Source of the DNA: Hypsibius dujardini
Taxonomy: Eukaryota > Tardigrada > Eutardigrada > Parachela > Hypsibiidae
Length of the DNA: 20,817 bases
Direction: 5' to 3'
Assembly (NCBI GenBank): GCA_001579985.1
Contig: LRSR01003131.1
Location: forward strand, 1-20,817
Shown: piece by piece, positions 7,858 through 16,547 of the stretch
How the letters are laid out: every line of letters begins with the position of its first letter
Numbering within the stretch: position 1 is the stretch's first letter
Program-made: the position numbers and the translations under genes
Notes under the pieces: model-generated
The model's database searches: none
Told to the model about the DNA's origin: nothing
Seen by the model: the letters and a program-made list of their open reading frames with translations, nothing else

Positions 7858-9961
7858 TTATTGCACTGGCGGTTTTTGAGGCCGACGCACGGAAAATCGG
7901 AATAGTGTCGTGTGGTCGTAAGTCTGTCCAGGTGTGAGGACGGCCGAAGGAAAGCGTTCCTGTTCACGGTTCACACACACACTGGGATGAGGCAAAAGTA
8001 CAGAGAGCAGAAATTTGGGCGGAAAGTCCTGACAGACAGTCACTTACAACATTGGGCGCATTGGGGTAATTCTGAGTTTCTAGACATACCGCCGAATGCT
8101 TATCCATAACTTCCCCATTCGCTCCAATCAAACTTTTGCTTAAAAAGTTGCCGGTGTAAACGGTCAGTCCAGGCTGGGTCGTCAAAACTTCCTGAAAGGA
8201 GCAGAGGGTCCACTCACTCACTACCGGTCAGTTTTGCAGAATAAATATCCAACCGTACGTACCATGCCAATTCCACTTGATGGGCAATACAAACTGCAGA
8301 CAAAAAACGCGTATTATTGCATCAAGAGCAGAAACATTAAGGACGAGCAGAAACATTAAGAACGAGCAGAAGATAAGGAACTCGTACTGTGCAGCAGACA
8401 CCGGCTCGCCTCCCGGACCGCTTGCGATGCACCAATTATGGTCGTATCCCTCCGTCGGCAGCCGCCCAATCATATCGCCGATCCTTCCGGCTCTCCGAAA
8501 ATCATACGGAGTTCCCTCCACCGGCGTAATCTCCCCGGTCGGGATCATGTCACCATCGAGGGGTGTGAATTCCTCCGCGTTAACCGTCAAGCGGTGGTCA
8601 TAAATATTCGCCTCTTTCTGTGTGAAATGACCACAAACGACAATCCAGTTGAAAGCACGGACAAATTGCCCGACAGAAAAGCAGCAACTCAACTCACTGG
8701 TCCGCCCAAATTGAAATAGGCGTGGCAGGGGATGCTCAACAGCGTGGTCGCCTCCGTTACGGCCGTGATGCGGATCTTCAGTTCATTACGATTGGTCAGT
8801 CGGTACTCAACTTCCGTGACCAGTTCGCCAGGGTAGCCTTCTGATCCATCCGGGCTGACATAGCGAAACTTGATCCCACTCACTCCGTTCCGATCGTCCT
8901 CCTCGATGGGTTGGACGGTCCAAATGGCCTGGAATTAAAATACTACCGCGGTTGTCTGTCGGTCTTTTCGTCTGTCCACGTGTTTGTCTGTCTACGTGCT
9001 TGTCTATCCACGGGCTTGTCTATCCACGTGCTTGTCTGTCGACGTTCTTGTCTGTACACGTGCTTGTCTATCCACGGGCTTGTCTATCCACGTGCTTGTC
9101 TGTCGACGTTCTTGTCTGTACACGTGCTTGTCTGTACACGTGCTTGTCTGTCCACGTTCTTGTCTGTCCACGTGTTTGTTGACGTGCTTGTCTGTCCACG
9201 TGCTTGTCTGTCCACGTGATTGTCTGTCCACGTGCTTGTCTGTCCATTTAATTACTCATGTCGGTACTTTGCCAGGACTTACGGTGTCGAAGCCGTTTTT
9301 CCCGCCATTGTGATGAACATTTTGCGTGTTCGGCACGAGATGAACCGCCTTGCCGGCGATCTTCACCGTGCTAGGATGAATACGACCGGCGACTCGCCCG
9401 ACAATGGCGCCGAAGTAGAATTCGTCCGTCTGGTAATCTGCAAAACGGCATCGGCCACTATAGAAATATGCATTCGAAAACATCCGAACACCCGTGCCCG
9501 CACAAAACACCCGTTAACACCCGTGCCCGCAGCCATTATCTAAATAAAAAACCACACAATCACGCAAGCAACAGCAAACTAGATCAGTGCGATCAATTGA
9601 TTGATTGAGTACATGGTACAGAAGTACAAGCAATCAATCAATTGATCGACCGCAATAACACGTGACAGCAATCTGCAACAACTTCTCACCACCGCGCCAA
9701 AACATTATCATACAACATACCTTCAAACTTTTTAAAGCCACGAACTACGTCAACCATTTGTCCATTTAAACCGGGAACCTTCAATCCGATGATCCGTGCT
9801 CCGAAACTGATAACGGAAAGCTCCATGCCGTGTTTATTGGTGAGCTGGTAAAGTTGAACAGGCTGAGAAAAGGCCGCATGACCGAAGATGCGGGTCTTCA
9901 ACTGGAATGGAGGCTGCCGATTGGGATTACAGCATAGACAACCCATGATATTGATATCCAT
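7858..9961 (-). CDS. GALM: Galactose mutarotase (aldose 1-epimerase)
   Basis: This enzyme interconverts the alpha and beta anomers of aldoses such as galactose and feeds the Leloir pathway. Seven exons on the minus strand: 9961-9721, 9437-9283, 8928-8698, 8617-8388, 8293-8263, 8191-8048, 7959-7858. All phases match and give 377 residues (human GALM has 342). Family motifs in order: FGAIVGRVAGRI (~89-100), a HHNGG-KNGFD variant of the LHGG motif (~122-131), IPCHAYFNLGG with the catalytic His (~201), YDHNW (~267-271), SGIGMEVLTTQPG (~292-303), YTGNF, CLETQNYPNA with the catalytic Glu (~334), and YDHTTLFRFSV at the C terminus. The start is ATG 9961 or the in-frame ATG 9946. The latter yields MGCLCCNPN, a possible acylation signal. 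The N-terminal extension is longer than usual. The gene is tail to tail with the cadherin-domain gene. Confidence 0.93.
8952..9246. repeat. 16-bp minisatellite with CACGTG cores
   Basis: Units of CTTGTCTGTCCACGTG and close variants (GTCGACGT, GTACACGTG, CCACGGG) are repeated about 18 times inside the mutarotase intron between 9282 and 8929. A 64-base higher-order unit of four 16-mers is duplicated at about 8996-9123. Many copies contain the palindrome CACGTG. Confidence 0.95.
9590..9648. repeat. 18-bp perfect inverted repeat in intron
   Basis: CGATCAATTGATTGATTG (9590-9607) is the exact reverse complement of 9631-9648, with a 23-base spacer that itself contains GTACATGGTAC. It lies in the first intron of the mutarotase gene. 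Short TTGATTGA runs recur elsewhere (about 10549, 12860, 18371, 18417). Confidence 0.85.
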
Positions 9962-11112
9962 TAATGAGAGCAGATATTTGACTGTTTCAGGCCAAAAAAT
10001 TCTCACATATCAGACTCCAAAATCGGAGCTACGGCACGGCGCGGTACCGATTCATCGGCACAACGGAAAACCCCCAAGAATTAGCCAGTGTTACGGTATC
10101 TGTGGTGTTTTCCTTCTAATTCGAAACTGCTTAGTCACACTCGCGGCAATTCAGTCCGAGAGGTTTAAAAGTGTTCACGCTGACGGACCGGCAGTCGGCA
10201 GCACTGTGCGAGATCCCACTTGGACTGCTCCAAGTTCAAGTCCGACTGTCCTTGGCATATGTACTCATGATTTGTTCCATGGTACTCATGGTTTGGGTGT
10301 GTTCCGGGGCAAAACGAACATTCAGTGCAACTGTTCTGGATGGGCAGTTTGGCCGCGGTGATTCCCTTACTTGGGAAAGAACGGAGATTTCCCCTCCCGA
10401 TCGGAGTGGGGTTTTTTTTCTCACAAATACTTGTCCATATATCATGATTTTACATTGGGATTTCGGGCTGGAAATCGCATGTGCGGTTTCAAAAAAAATA
10501 TAGGAAGAAAAAAATCCCCGCACCACTTTGTGCTATGGCCCGGCACTTGATTGATTGATTGATTAGCAACGCTTCCGACGTTTTCTTTATCCCAACCAGT
10601 AAAAACGTTTTATTCCAAGATTTTTTACCTTCTTCCACTTCAGATTTTGATTTGAAATGGATTGACATTAGCAGAATCTTATTTGGATGCCAGGGGGTGG
10701 AGCTATGGGTCATTTCTGTTATGTCACTCGGAAGCCTAAATTGAAACTATCCTATAGCTCCGCCCCCTGGCATCCAAGAAAGGTTTTGCCGATGTCAATC
10801 GATTCCAAATTAAATTTGAAGTGGAAAGATGTCAAAAATGTTGGATTCATTTAAAAATGTATATTTAAATTTTCCAAGTAATCTTACGATTTTTGCACTA
10901 CCAATACTGCACACAGTGAGGGCGCTGAATGGAGAACCATAGCAGCACAATTACCATTGCTATATAAGGTACCATGGAAGAACTAGGAAGAACTGGAGCG
11001 TGAACTTTCTTTGTATGGTGCGAAAATGTTCAGCGCCTGTATACTCCTACAAGTGCCGGTTTTACGGTGACATTTGTTTGCACTTCACGGCATGTTCAGG
11101 GTAGTTAAAATG
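9962..11112. other. Intergenic DNA upstream of the mutarotase
   Basis: I find no convincing gene between the mutarotase start and the GT-rich array. Open frames here show no domain or exon structure. The stretch contains a (TTGA)4 run near 10549, a long foldback (10600-10865) and a TATA-like TATATAAGG near 10962 with no convincing frame after it. It presumably includes the mutarotase promoter. Confidence 0.5.
10600..10865. mobile_element. Long imperfect foldback element (MITE-like)
   Basis: The left arm, about 10600-10712, and the right arm, about 10750-10865, are reverse complements at roughly 75-80% identity over about 110 bases. The best-kept core is GGATGCCAGGGGGYGGAGCTAT, next to the 37-base spacer. 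There is no coding capacity. The outer ends fade and I cannot define a target-site duplication. Confidence 0.65.
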
Positions 11113-11500
11113 CAGGTGCGAATGTGTGTGAATGTGTCTGTGAGCAGCGTGTGTGTGTATGTGTGTGGTGTGTGGTGTGTGTGCGAGTGTGTGGTGTGTG
11201 TGCGAGTGTGCGAGTGTGTGTGTGGTGTGTGTGGTGTGTGGTATGTGTACGAGTGTGCGAGTGTGGTGTGTGTGCGAGTGTGCGAGTGTGGTGTGTGTGC
11301 GAGTGTGTGGTGTGTGTGCGAGTGTGCGAGTGTGTGTGGTGTGTGTGGTGTGTGGTGTGTGTACGAGTGTGCGAGTGTGTGGTGTGTGTGCGAGTGTGTG
11401 GTGTGTGGTGTGTGGTGTGTGTGCGAGTGTGCGCGAGTGTGCGCGAGTGTGTGCGAGTGTGTGAGTGTGCGCGAGTGTGTGGTGTGGTGTGCGGGGGTGT
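11113..11500. repeat. GT-rich compound microsatellite
   Basis: About 390 bases of GTGTG, GTGTGGT and GTGCGAGT units. All plus-strand frames are open through most of it and give Cys/Val-rich products, which are repeat artefacts. Alternating purine-pyrimidine runs could form Z-DNA. Confidence 0.95.
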
Positions 11501-11919
11501 TTAAAGTGGGGGCCTCCTTTTTAATGCGTGGTCCTCCGTGAATCGTACGATACCATTAATCGGTCAGTCCACTTTTACTCGCTACACACATTTCAAGCTC
11601 ACTCTCAATTGCGATGTAGAACTGTAATGCGCAAACACGATATCGCATATGAAACTACAGCGGAAAAATATCAGCCGCAGGCTTCGATGCCGTAACTCAT
11701 AATAATTCGACGGTTTGATAGCGTACTGCATCGCGATGTGGTTCACCATGGAATTCCATCGAACTGATTCATTAGTCGGATAGCAAGAACAATAGTACAT
11801 GACGTGTCAATGATAATTAGCACTTCTCAATTCTGGGCAATTAATTGGTGTCCAACCTTCTCTCGTTCGACTTTTGGCACGCACGTACGGAATTGTCTCG
11901 TACGGCTTACCAAGCTGCT
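11501..11919. other. Intergenic DNA upstream of tropomodulin
   Basis: No gene or recognisable regulatory signal is seen. The open frames are short and have no homology that I can recognise. Confidence 0.5.
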
Positions 11920-12204
11920 GCGCTTACGGTTTGTCTCACTCGACGTGCCATATCATTCACTCTGTCTGCTGCTACTGCGCTTACGGTTTGTCCCACTCGA
12001 CGTGCCACATCATTCACTCTGTCTGCTGCTACTGCGCTTACGGTTTGTCCTACTCGACGTGCCACATCATTCACTCTGTCTGCTGCTGCTGCGCTTACGG
12101 TTTGTCCCACTCGACGTGCCACATCATTCACTCTGTCTGCTGCTACTGCGCTTACGGTTTGTCCCACTCGACGTGCTACATCATTCACTCTGTCTGCTGC
12201 TACT
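11920..12204. repeat. 57-bp minisatellite, five copies
   Basis: Units of 57 bases starting GCGCTTACGGTTTGTC begin at 11920, 11977, 12034, 12091 and 12148 and differ at only a few positions. A partial copy precedes them. Because 57 is divisible by three and the unit has few stops, all three plus frames and one minus frame stay open with 19-residue repeats. The array ends 132 bases upstream of the tropomodulin ATG, in its promoter or 5' UTR. Confidence 0.95.
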
Positions 12205-12336
12205 GCCTGCAAGGGTGTTGCGACTTTTTTGTAGACCACATTTTCCGAGATTTAATCGCCGTGCCTCAGCACTCTTCATTCGCTGTTTTTTTTTGTCTTT
12301 GATAATAATCTATCGAACTCAAGTTCAAGCCAAAAA

Positions 12337-14515
12337 ATGACGACGAAATTATTCGGCCGTGACCTGGCGGAGTACGAGGGGATGGATGTAGAAGAGATGC
12401 TTGAGACCCTCTCTCCCGAGGAAATTGAGGAGTTGAATAATTACGTCGACCCTGATGTAAGTTTTGCACGCCTTTTTACCATTCCTTGGGGGTGCGAATT
12501 TCGTGTTTTTATTCGATTGGACTAAGTAATGCCGTCGGATTGGTGCTAGGGAGGGGATTTGCTTGTTTTAGGAGGGGTCCGACTTTCCAGGGGATTGAGC
12601 GTTTTAAGGTCTAAGACAATTCTCTTTCCAGGGGATTGAGCGTTTTAAGGTCTAAGACAATCCTTTTTGAATTCCTTTATCAGCTTAGACAATTCGCAAG
12701 GGTTTAATTTTTTATATTTAAATATCTGCATAACGTTTGGGCAAAAAATATGGTTGCGCCTGCACGAATCATATTCTTCATAAGTGATTGCCGCTCACCA
12801 TCGATCGATTGCATGATTAATACGAATTAGTGGTTATTTGTTTATTTACGCAAACGCTGTTGATTGATCGATTGATTTGATTGATATCGATCACATTCAC
12901 TTTATCTGATTTTGTGTAAACTTTTAACATATGCATGACGAGCAAGTGTTATACCACTTCGTTTACGATGGTTTTGCCGCAGTTTTAATCTTGGTGGTAG
13001 ACAAACATTTTTTAAAAAGATTGACGCTGCTTAGTTTTTTTTCCGTTATGTACTGGATGGGTTGATTGCCAATCGATTAATTTACTAGTGTATCGTGTTT
13101 CTACTTGTGCTTTGTGAACAAGGTTGACTGGTTATTCTTTTCGATTTGCAGAACTCATATCTTCCCGCGAACGAGCGATGTCGTGATCAAACTACCAAAG
13201 CCCCAACTGGAAAATACAATCGTGAGAAGCTGATGAAGTACATCGAGAAGAAGGCTAAGGAGGACAAGGATTGGGATGAGGCTGTTCCGTATGCGCCGGG
13301 CACTACCCGCGGTTCGTGTCTAACTGTCAGTCATTTATTTCTTTATCGGATCTGTCTATCTGTCTGTCTGTCTGCCTGCCTGCCGGTCTGTCTGTCTGTC
13401 TGCCTGCCGGTCGGTCTGTCTGTTTGTCTGTCTGTCTGTCTGCCTGTCTGTTTGTTTGTCTGTCTAGTTATCGGCGTCCGTGTCTGCCGAACTTTCTGTT
13501 GGCTTTGGCTGTGTCTGGATTTTTTGTCTTGCCACTGCCGTTCTCCTTCGTTTGGTTTATTTACCCGGTGCCGTGTATATTCCTCGCAAACACATGCGAC
13601 AACACTAATTGACACCACACAAACACTTTGTGTTCAAACAGGGAAAAAGTTTCAGCCCAAGGAAGTCACACCGCCTCCGTCGAAGGATGACATTGGCTTT
13701 GGAGTGGACGATGAGTATGAGCAGGCGCTCGACGGTGCCACCGAGGAAGATCTCGTCGATTTGGCCGCCATTCTCGGTCTACATGGTATGCTCAACCAGA
13801 CGCAATACCAGGCTGCATATGAAACAGTCAAAGGCGACGGCGATGGCGATGGGGAAAAGAAGCAGACGAAATTTCACGCAATCGCAAAAGCGGACATGCC
13901 GAAGTTTATGCCGCCGGAACCGGACAACGACACTGACGTGGAGGGTTCTATCGAGAAGGTCAAAAACAACGACAGCAGCCTGAAAGAGCTGAACTGGAAC
14001 AATATCAGGGTACGCCTCTTTTTTCGTGAATTTTCATCTCACAGCACAGATGTTCCACTTGACCAACTTTCTCATTCTTTTAATTTTCTTTGCTCTCGCT
14101 GTAGAATATTTCCATAGAAAAGTTCCATCAGTTGGCCGAGGCTCTGCGGACTAACACTCACCTTGAGTCACTCACGCTGGCCAACACTCGCATGACAGAC
14201 CACGCCGCTAAGGTACCGCGCGAAAACAAGACAACATATTATATGGACTTGTTTTTTTTACTTTGCACTGACCCCCCGTCGCTTCTCTCACCCTCACTGT
14301 ATGTGGTCTTTGTTTCGCTCTCTTTACAGCCTTTCGTGAAAGCGTTGGAGGAAAACAAGTCTTTGAGGGTGTTCAATGTCGAGACAAACTACTTAGCCGG
14401 TGATACCGTGGTGGAGCTTGTCAGGGCGTTGTTGGCTAATAAGACCGTACTGGAGTTTCGCGCGGCCAATCAGGTAAATGTGTGGATCTCTTTCCGCTTA
14501 ACCAAATGTACAGAA

Positions 14516-14600
<85 letters not shown>

Positions 14601-14962
14601 TAGATAGATAGATAGATAGATAGATAGGCAGACAGACAGAGAGAGAGATAGAGAGGCAAACAGTCAGACAGATTGAGAGACATACGGATAGAGAAACGGA
14701 ATTGTAGACTGGCATACAGATATTTAAACTATTGCTAATAAGTGTTATGGGTTGATTCTTTCAGAGTCCGTCCGTACTGGGTCAAAAGGTCGAAATGGAA
14801 ATCGCCAAGCTGGTGATCGCCAATCCTGAACTCCTCCGTTTGGGAATATCCTTTGAGATTGCCGGGGCTCGCGTGCGGACCCACGAGCATCTGCAGAGGA
14901 ACAACGACAAGCTCCGGTTGAAACGAAAAGGTGGAGAGTCCGTCACTGCTGACGCCGAATGA
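12337..14962 (+). CDS. TMOD: Tropomodulin
   Basis: Tropomodulin caps actin filament pointed ends and binds tropomyosin; in muscle it sets thin-filament length. Exons 12337-12456, 13152-13311, 13642-14009, 14105-14212, 14330-14473 and 14765-14962 join in phase to give 365 residues, close to the 359 of human TMOD1. The N terminus LAEYEGMDVEEMLETLSPEE (residues ~10-29) is the conserved tropomyosin-binding/actin-capping helix, followed by LPANERCRDQTTKAPTG and a basic helix. EEDLVDLAAILGLHGMLNQ (~127-145) fits the second capping region. The C-terminal leucine-rich-repeat domain includes NNIRNISIEKFHQLAEAL, FNVETNYLAGD and KVEMEIAKL. An acidic GDGDGDGEKK insert near residue 155 is unusual. The C-terminal tail is Lys/Arg-rich. 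Start context is AAAAAATGA. It is divergent from the mutarotase and convergent with the neuropeptide gene. Confidence 0.96.
12583..12664. repeat. 41-bp tandem duplication in intron
   Basis: The segment beginning CTTTCCAGGGGATTGAGCG at 12583 is repeated at 12624 with near-perfect identity, inside tropomodulin intron 1 (12457-13151). The rest of that intron is AT-rich with GATTGATC-type runs near 12860-12900. Confidence 0.9.
13348..13467. repeat. (TCTG)n microsatellite in intron
   Basis: TCTG/CCTG repeats with interruptions lie in tropomodulin intron 2 (13312-13641). The reading frame happens to stay open through this intron, but the conserved protein resumes only after the acceptor at 13641. 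Confidence 0.95.
14512..14667. repeat. (GACA)n-(GATA)n compound microsatellite
   Basis: GACA repeats pass into a GATA tract (about 14600-14626) and back to GACA/GAGA. They lie in tropomodulin intron 5 (14474-14764). Confidence 0.97.
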
Positions 14963-15685
14963 GGGCGTTGCACGAAATTACTATCCCTTGCCCTCTCCTT
15001 CAGCTCCCAGGTGTATTTCTAATCGTGCATGTGCTTCTTGCAGCCCAATTATATTCATCCTAACCCAAATACGGATCGTACACCCTCACACCACACAAGT
15101 CGTCCCTCATAAACGCAACCAACTAACCCCCCCCCTGTTCTCTGCCCTCGTTCCTGCCCCCTTCTTCGTGTTCGTTTTGTTGTTTCGTACTGGTATTATC
15201 TGGCCCCACACGTCAACCCCCCCCTCGGGAGAAGGCGTTTCTGTGCATGATGACGGAAGACTGTGCTGGTTGACGGATTACTTTCAAGACGCGCGCGTGC
15301 TCAAACCATCCAGACAGGATAACCTCGGCCTCATCGTCGTCTTCTTCTTCTTCTCTTCGCTCTGTTGGCGCCCAAGAATAAAGTTGCGGTGGATGTGCGG
15401 CGGTGCTTCCGGATCGACGTCTCGCGAGAACGCTCTGTATGACGGTGTTTGTTTATCACATGTGAAACACACATGACGGTGGCCTAGTGTTCATTTATTT
15501 TTAACTCGCATGTGTTGTGTGTCACCCCGGAAGAGACTGTCTAGAAATGCGGTTCTGTTACGCCTCCCGTCGCGGCACACTAGACTGCGGTTTCAGCGGC
15601 TGACATTGGGTTTCTGTTTTACTTGCTTCGGTTGTGTGACACCATTTTTTTCAGTCACGGCGGACATCAACGGACACGTTTGAGT
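14963..15685 (+). other. Tropomodulin 3' UTR
   Basis: No further coding exon is apparent after the TGA at 14960-14962. The stretch has C-runs (15128-15136, 15219-15225), a TTC-rich tract near 15342 and an internal AATAAA at 15377-15382 that could act as a proximal poly(A) signal. Confidence 0.5.
15377..15382 (+). terminator. Proximal poly(A) signal, tropomodulin
   Basis: AATAAA in the context AAGAATAAAGTTG, 415 bases after the stop codon. With the signal at 15696 it could give two 3' UTR lengths. Confidence 0.45.
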
Positions 15686-15701
15686 TTTATTTAGCAATAA
15701 A
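15686..15701. terminator. Back-to-back poly(A) signals of convergent genes
   Basis: TTTATT at 15686-15691 is AATAAA on the minus strand, serving the neuropeptide gene. AATAAA at 15696-15701 serves tropomodulin. They are four bases apart, so the two mature 3' ends should overlap by a few tens of bases. Confidence 0.55.
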
Positions 15702-15805
15702 TATAATATAAAATGGACAAAATTCGGCTAGTTAACATTGGCGGCATTGCTTGTGCAGGGCCGGAGGCAGGCTGCGCGACGGTCAAGTATAATATGGTAG
15801 GGTGA

Positions 15806-16330
15806 TCAGAAACGGAAGTCACCTGCCCCTGAAATGGGTGAAGAGAAAGTGCTGTAAATGAGAATGAAGAACTGTGGACTTAAAAACACTTGCTTACTGT
15901 CTTCGCCATGACCAAACGGCGGTTTCTCTTTGTACAACCCGGCGACGTACGCCGACCGTTGCAGGTTCTCCATCTCTTCGACAGTCAGACAGACCGTTTG
16001 GAATGCTGACGCGGAGGGAAGTGACCGCAGCTGACCATTGTAAATCCCGTCATGTTGCGGCTGACTAAAGTTGTCTTCGGTGGCAGAAGCCAAAGCTGTA
16101 GGAACGGATTGAGCAGCTGAGGGTGACTTGCACAAATAATACTGCCGTACGCGGTCATTTCATGTGAATGCCACATTGTGATACCGACCTTTTGGAAGCA
16201 AGGCGAAGGGTCCTGCACCGCTCCTCTTTCCCGGCGTCCAACCTCGCGAATATTGATACTGCTGTGAGGTGCATACCAATGTCCAGATGGACAGGACCAA
16301 AATGCAAAGAGCAACGATGGATTTCCACAT
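15806..16330 (-). CDS. CRZ: Corazonin-like neuropeptide precursor
   Basis: ATG 16330-16328 opens a 22-residue hydrophobic signal peptide (MWKSIVALCILVLSIW...CTS). It is followed directly by QQYQYSRGWTP (residues 23-33), then Gly34, an amide donor, and the Lys35-Arg36 cleavage site. Arthropod corazonin is pQTFQYSRGWTN-amide, so this 11-residue peptide matches at 8 positions and differs at positions 2, 3 and 11. Corazonin is a secreted peptide of the GnRH/AKH superfamily acting through a G-protein-coupled receptor. Exon 1 is 16330-16199 (phase 1). Exon 2 is 16095-15898, or starts at 16116. Exon 3 has two acceptors: 15828 ends the protein at 15806 (about 117 residues), and 15851 extends it to 15691 (about 163 residues). 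The remainder, with EEMENLQRSAYVAGLY, resembles a precursor-associated peptide and is not recognised. Confidence 0.82.
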
Positions 16331-16522
16331 TTTCCAATAAATTAGATGTGCAAAACGTGCTTTTATGGCGACAGAAATGCGCGATATTACCAACTCAAAA
16401 TATCAAAGATTTGCACTTGCGGTATCGATATGAGTGCTTTAGTAATGAGAACTGGGATAGGAATAATAGAATACAGTCAAGTGTAGTAGGAGTCTTGTTA
16501 TACCGTTCTTGCTATATACCGT

Positions 16523-16536
16523 GGTTCATGTGAACC
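16523..16536. promoter_or_regulatory. Inverted GGTTCA half-sites near neuropeptide TATA box
   Basis: GGTTCA-TG-TGAACC is an inverted repeat with a 2-base spacer. It resembles nuclear-receptor response elements, although the usual ecdysone element has a 1-base spacer. It lies just downstream of the minus-strand TATA box, near the expected transcription start. Binding is inference. Confidence 0.35.
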
Positions 16537-16539
16537 AAC

Positions 16540-16547
16540 TTTATATA
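16540..16547 (-). promoter_or_regulatory. TATA box of the neuropeptide gene
   Basis: TATATAAA on the minus strand (TTTATATA on plus) lies about 210 bases upstream of the neuropeptide ATG. This implies transcription starting near 16510 and a 5' UTR of about 180 bases. Confidence 0.5.

Noticed and set aside
11074-11541. Cys/Val-rich open frames of up to 155 codons
   Set aside because: They are translations of a GT-rich microsatellite, open in all plus frames.
13312-13641. Read-through of tropomodulin intron 2, which stays in frame
   Set aside because: The translated insert is a TCTG-repeat peptide absent from tropomodulins, and good splice sites remove it in phase.
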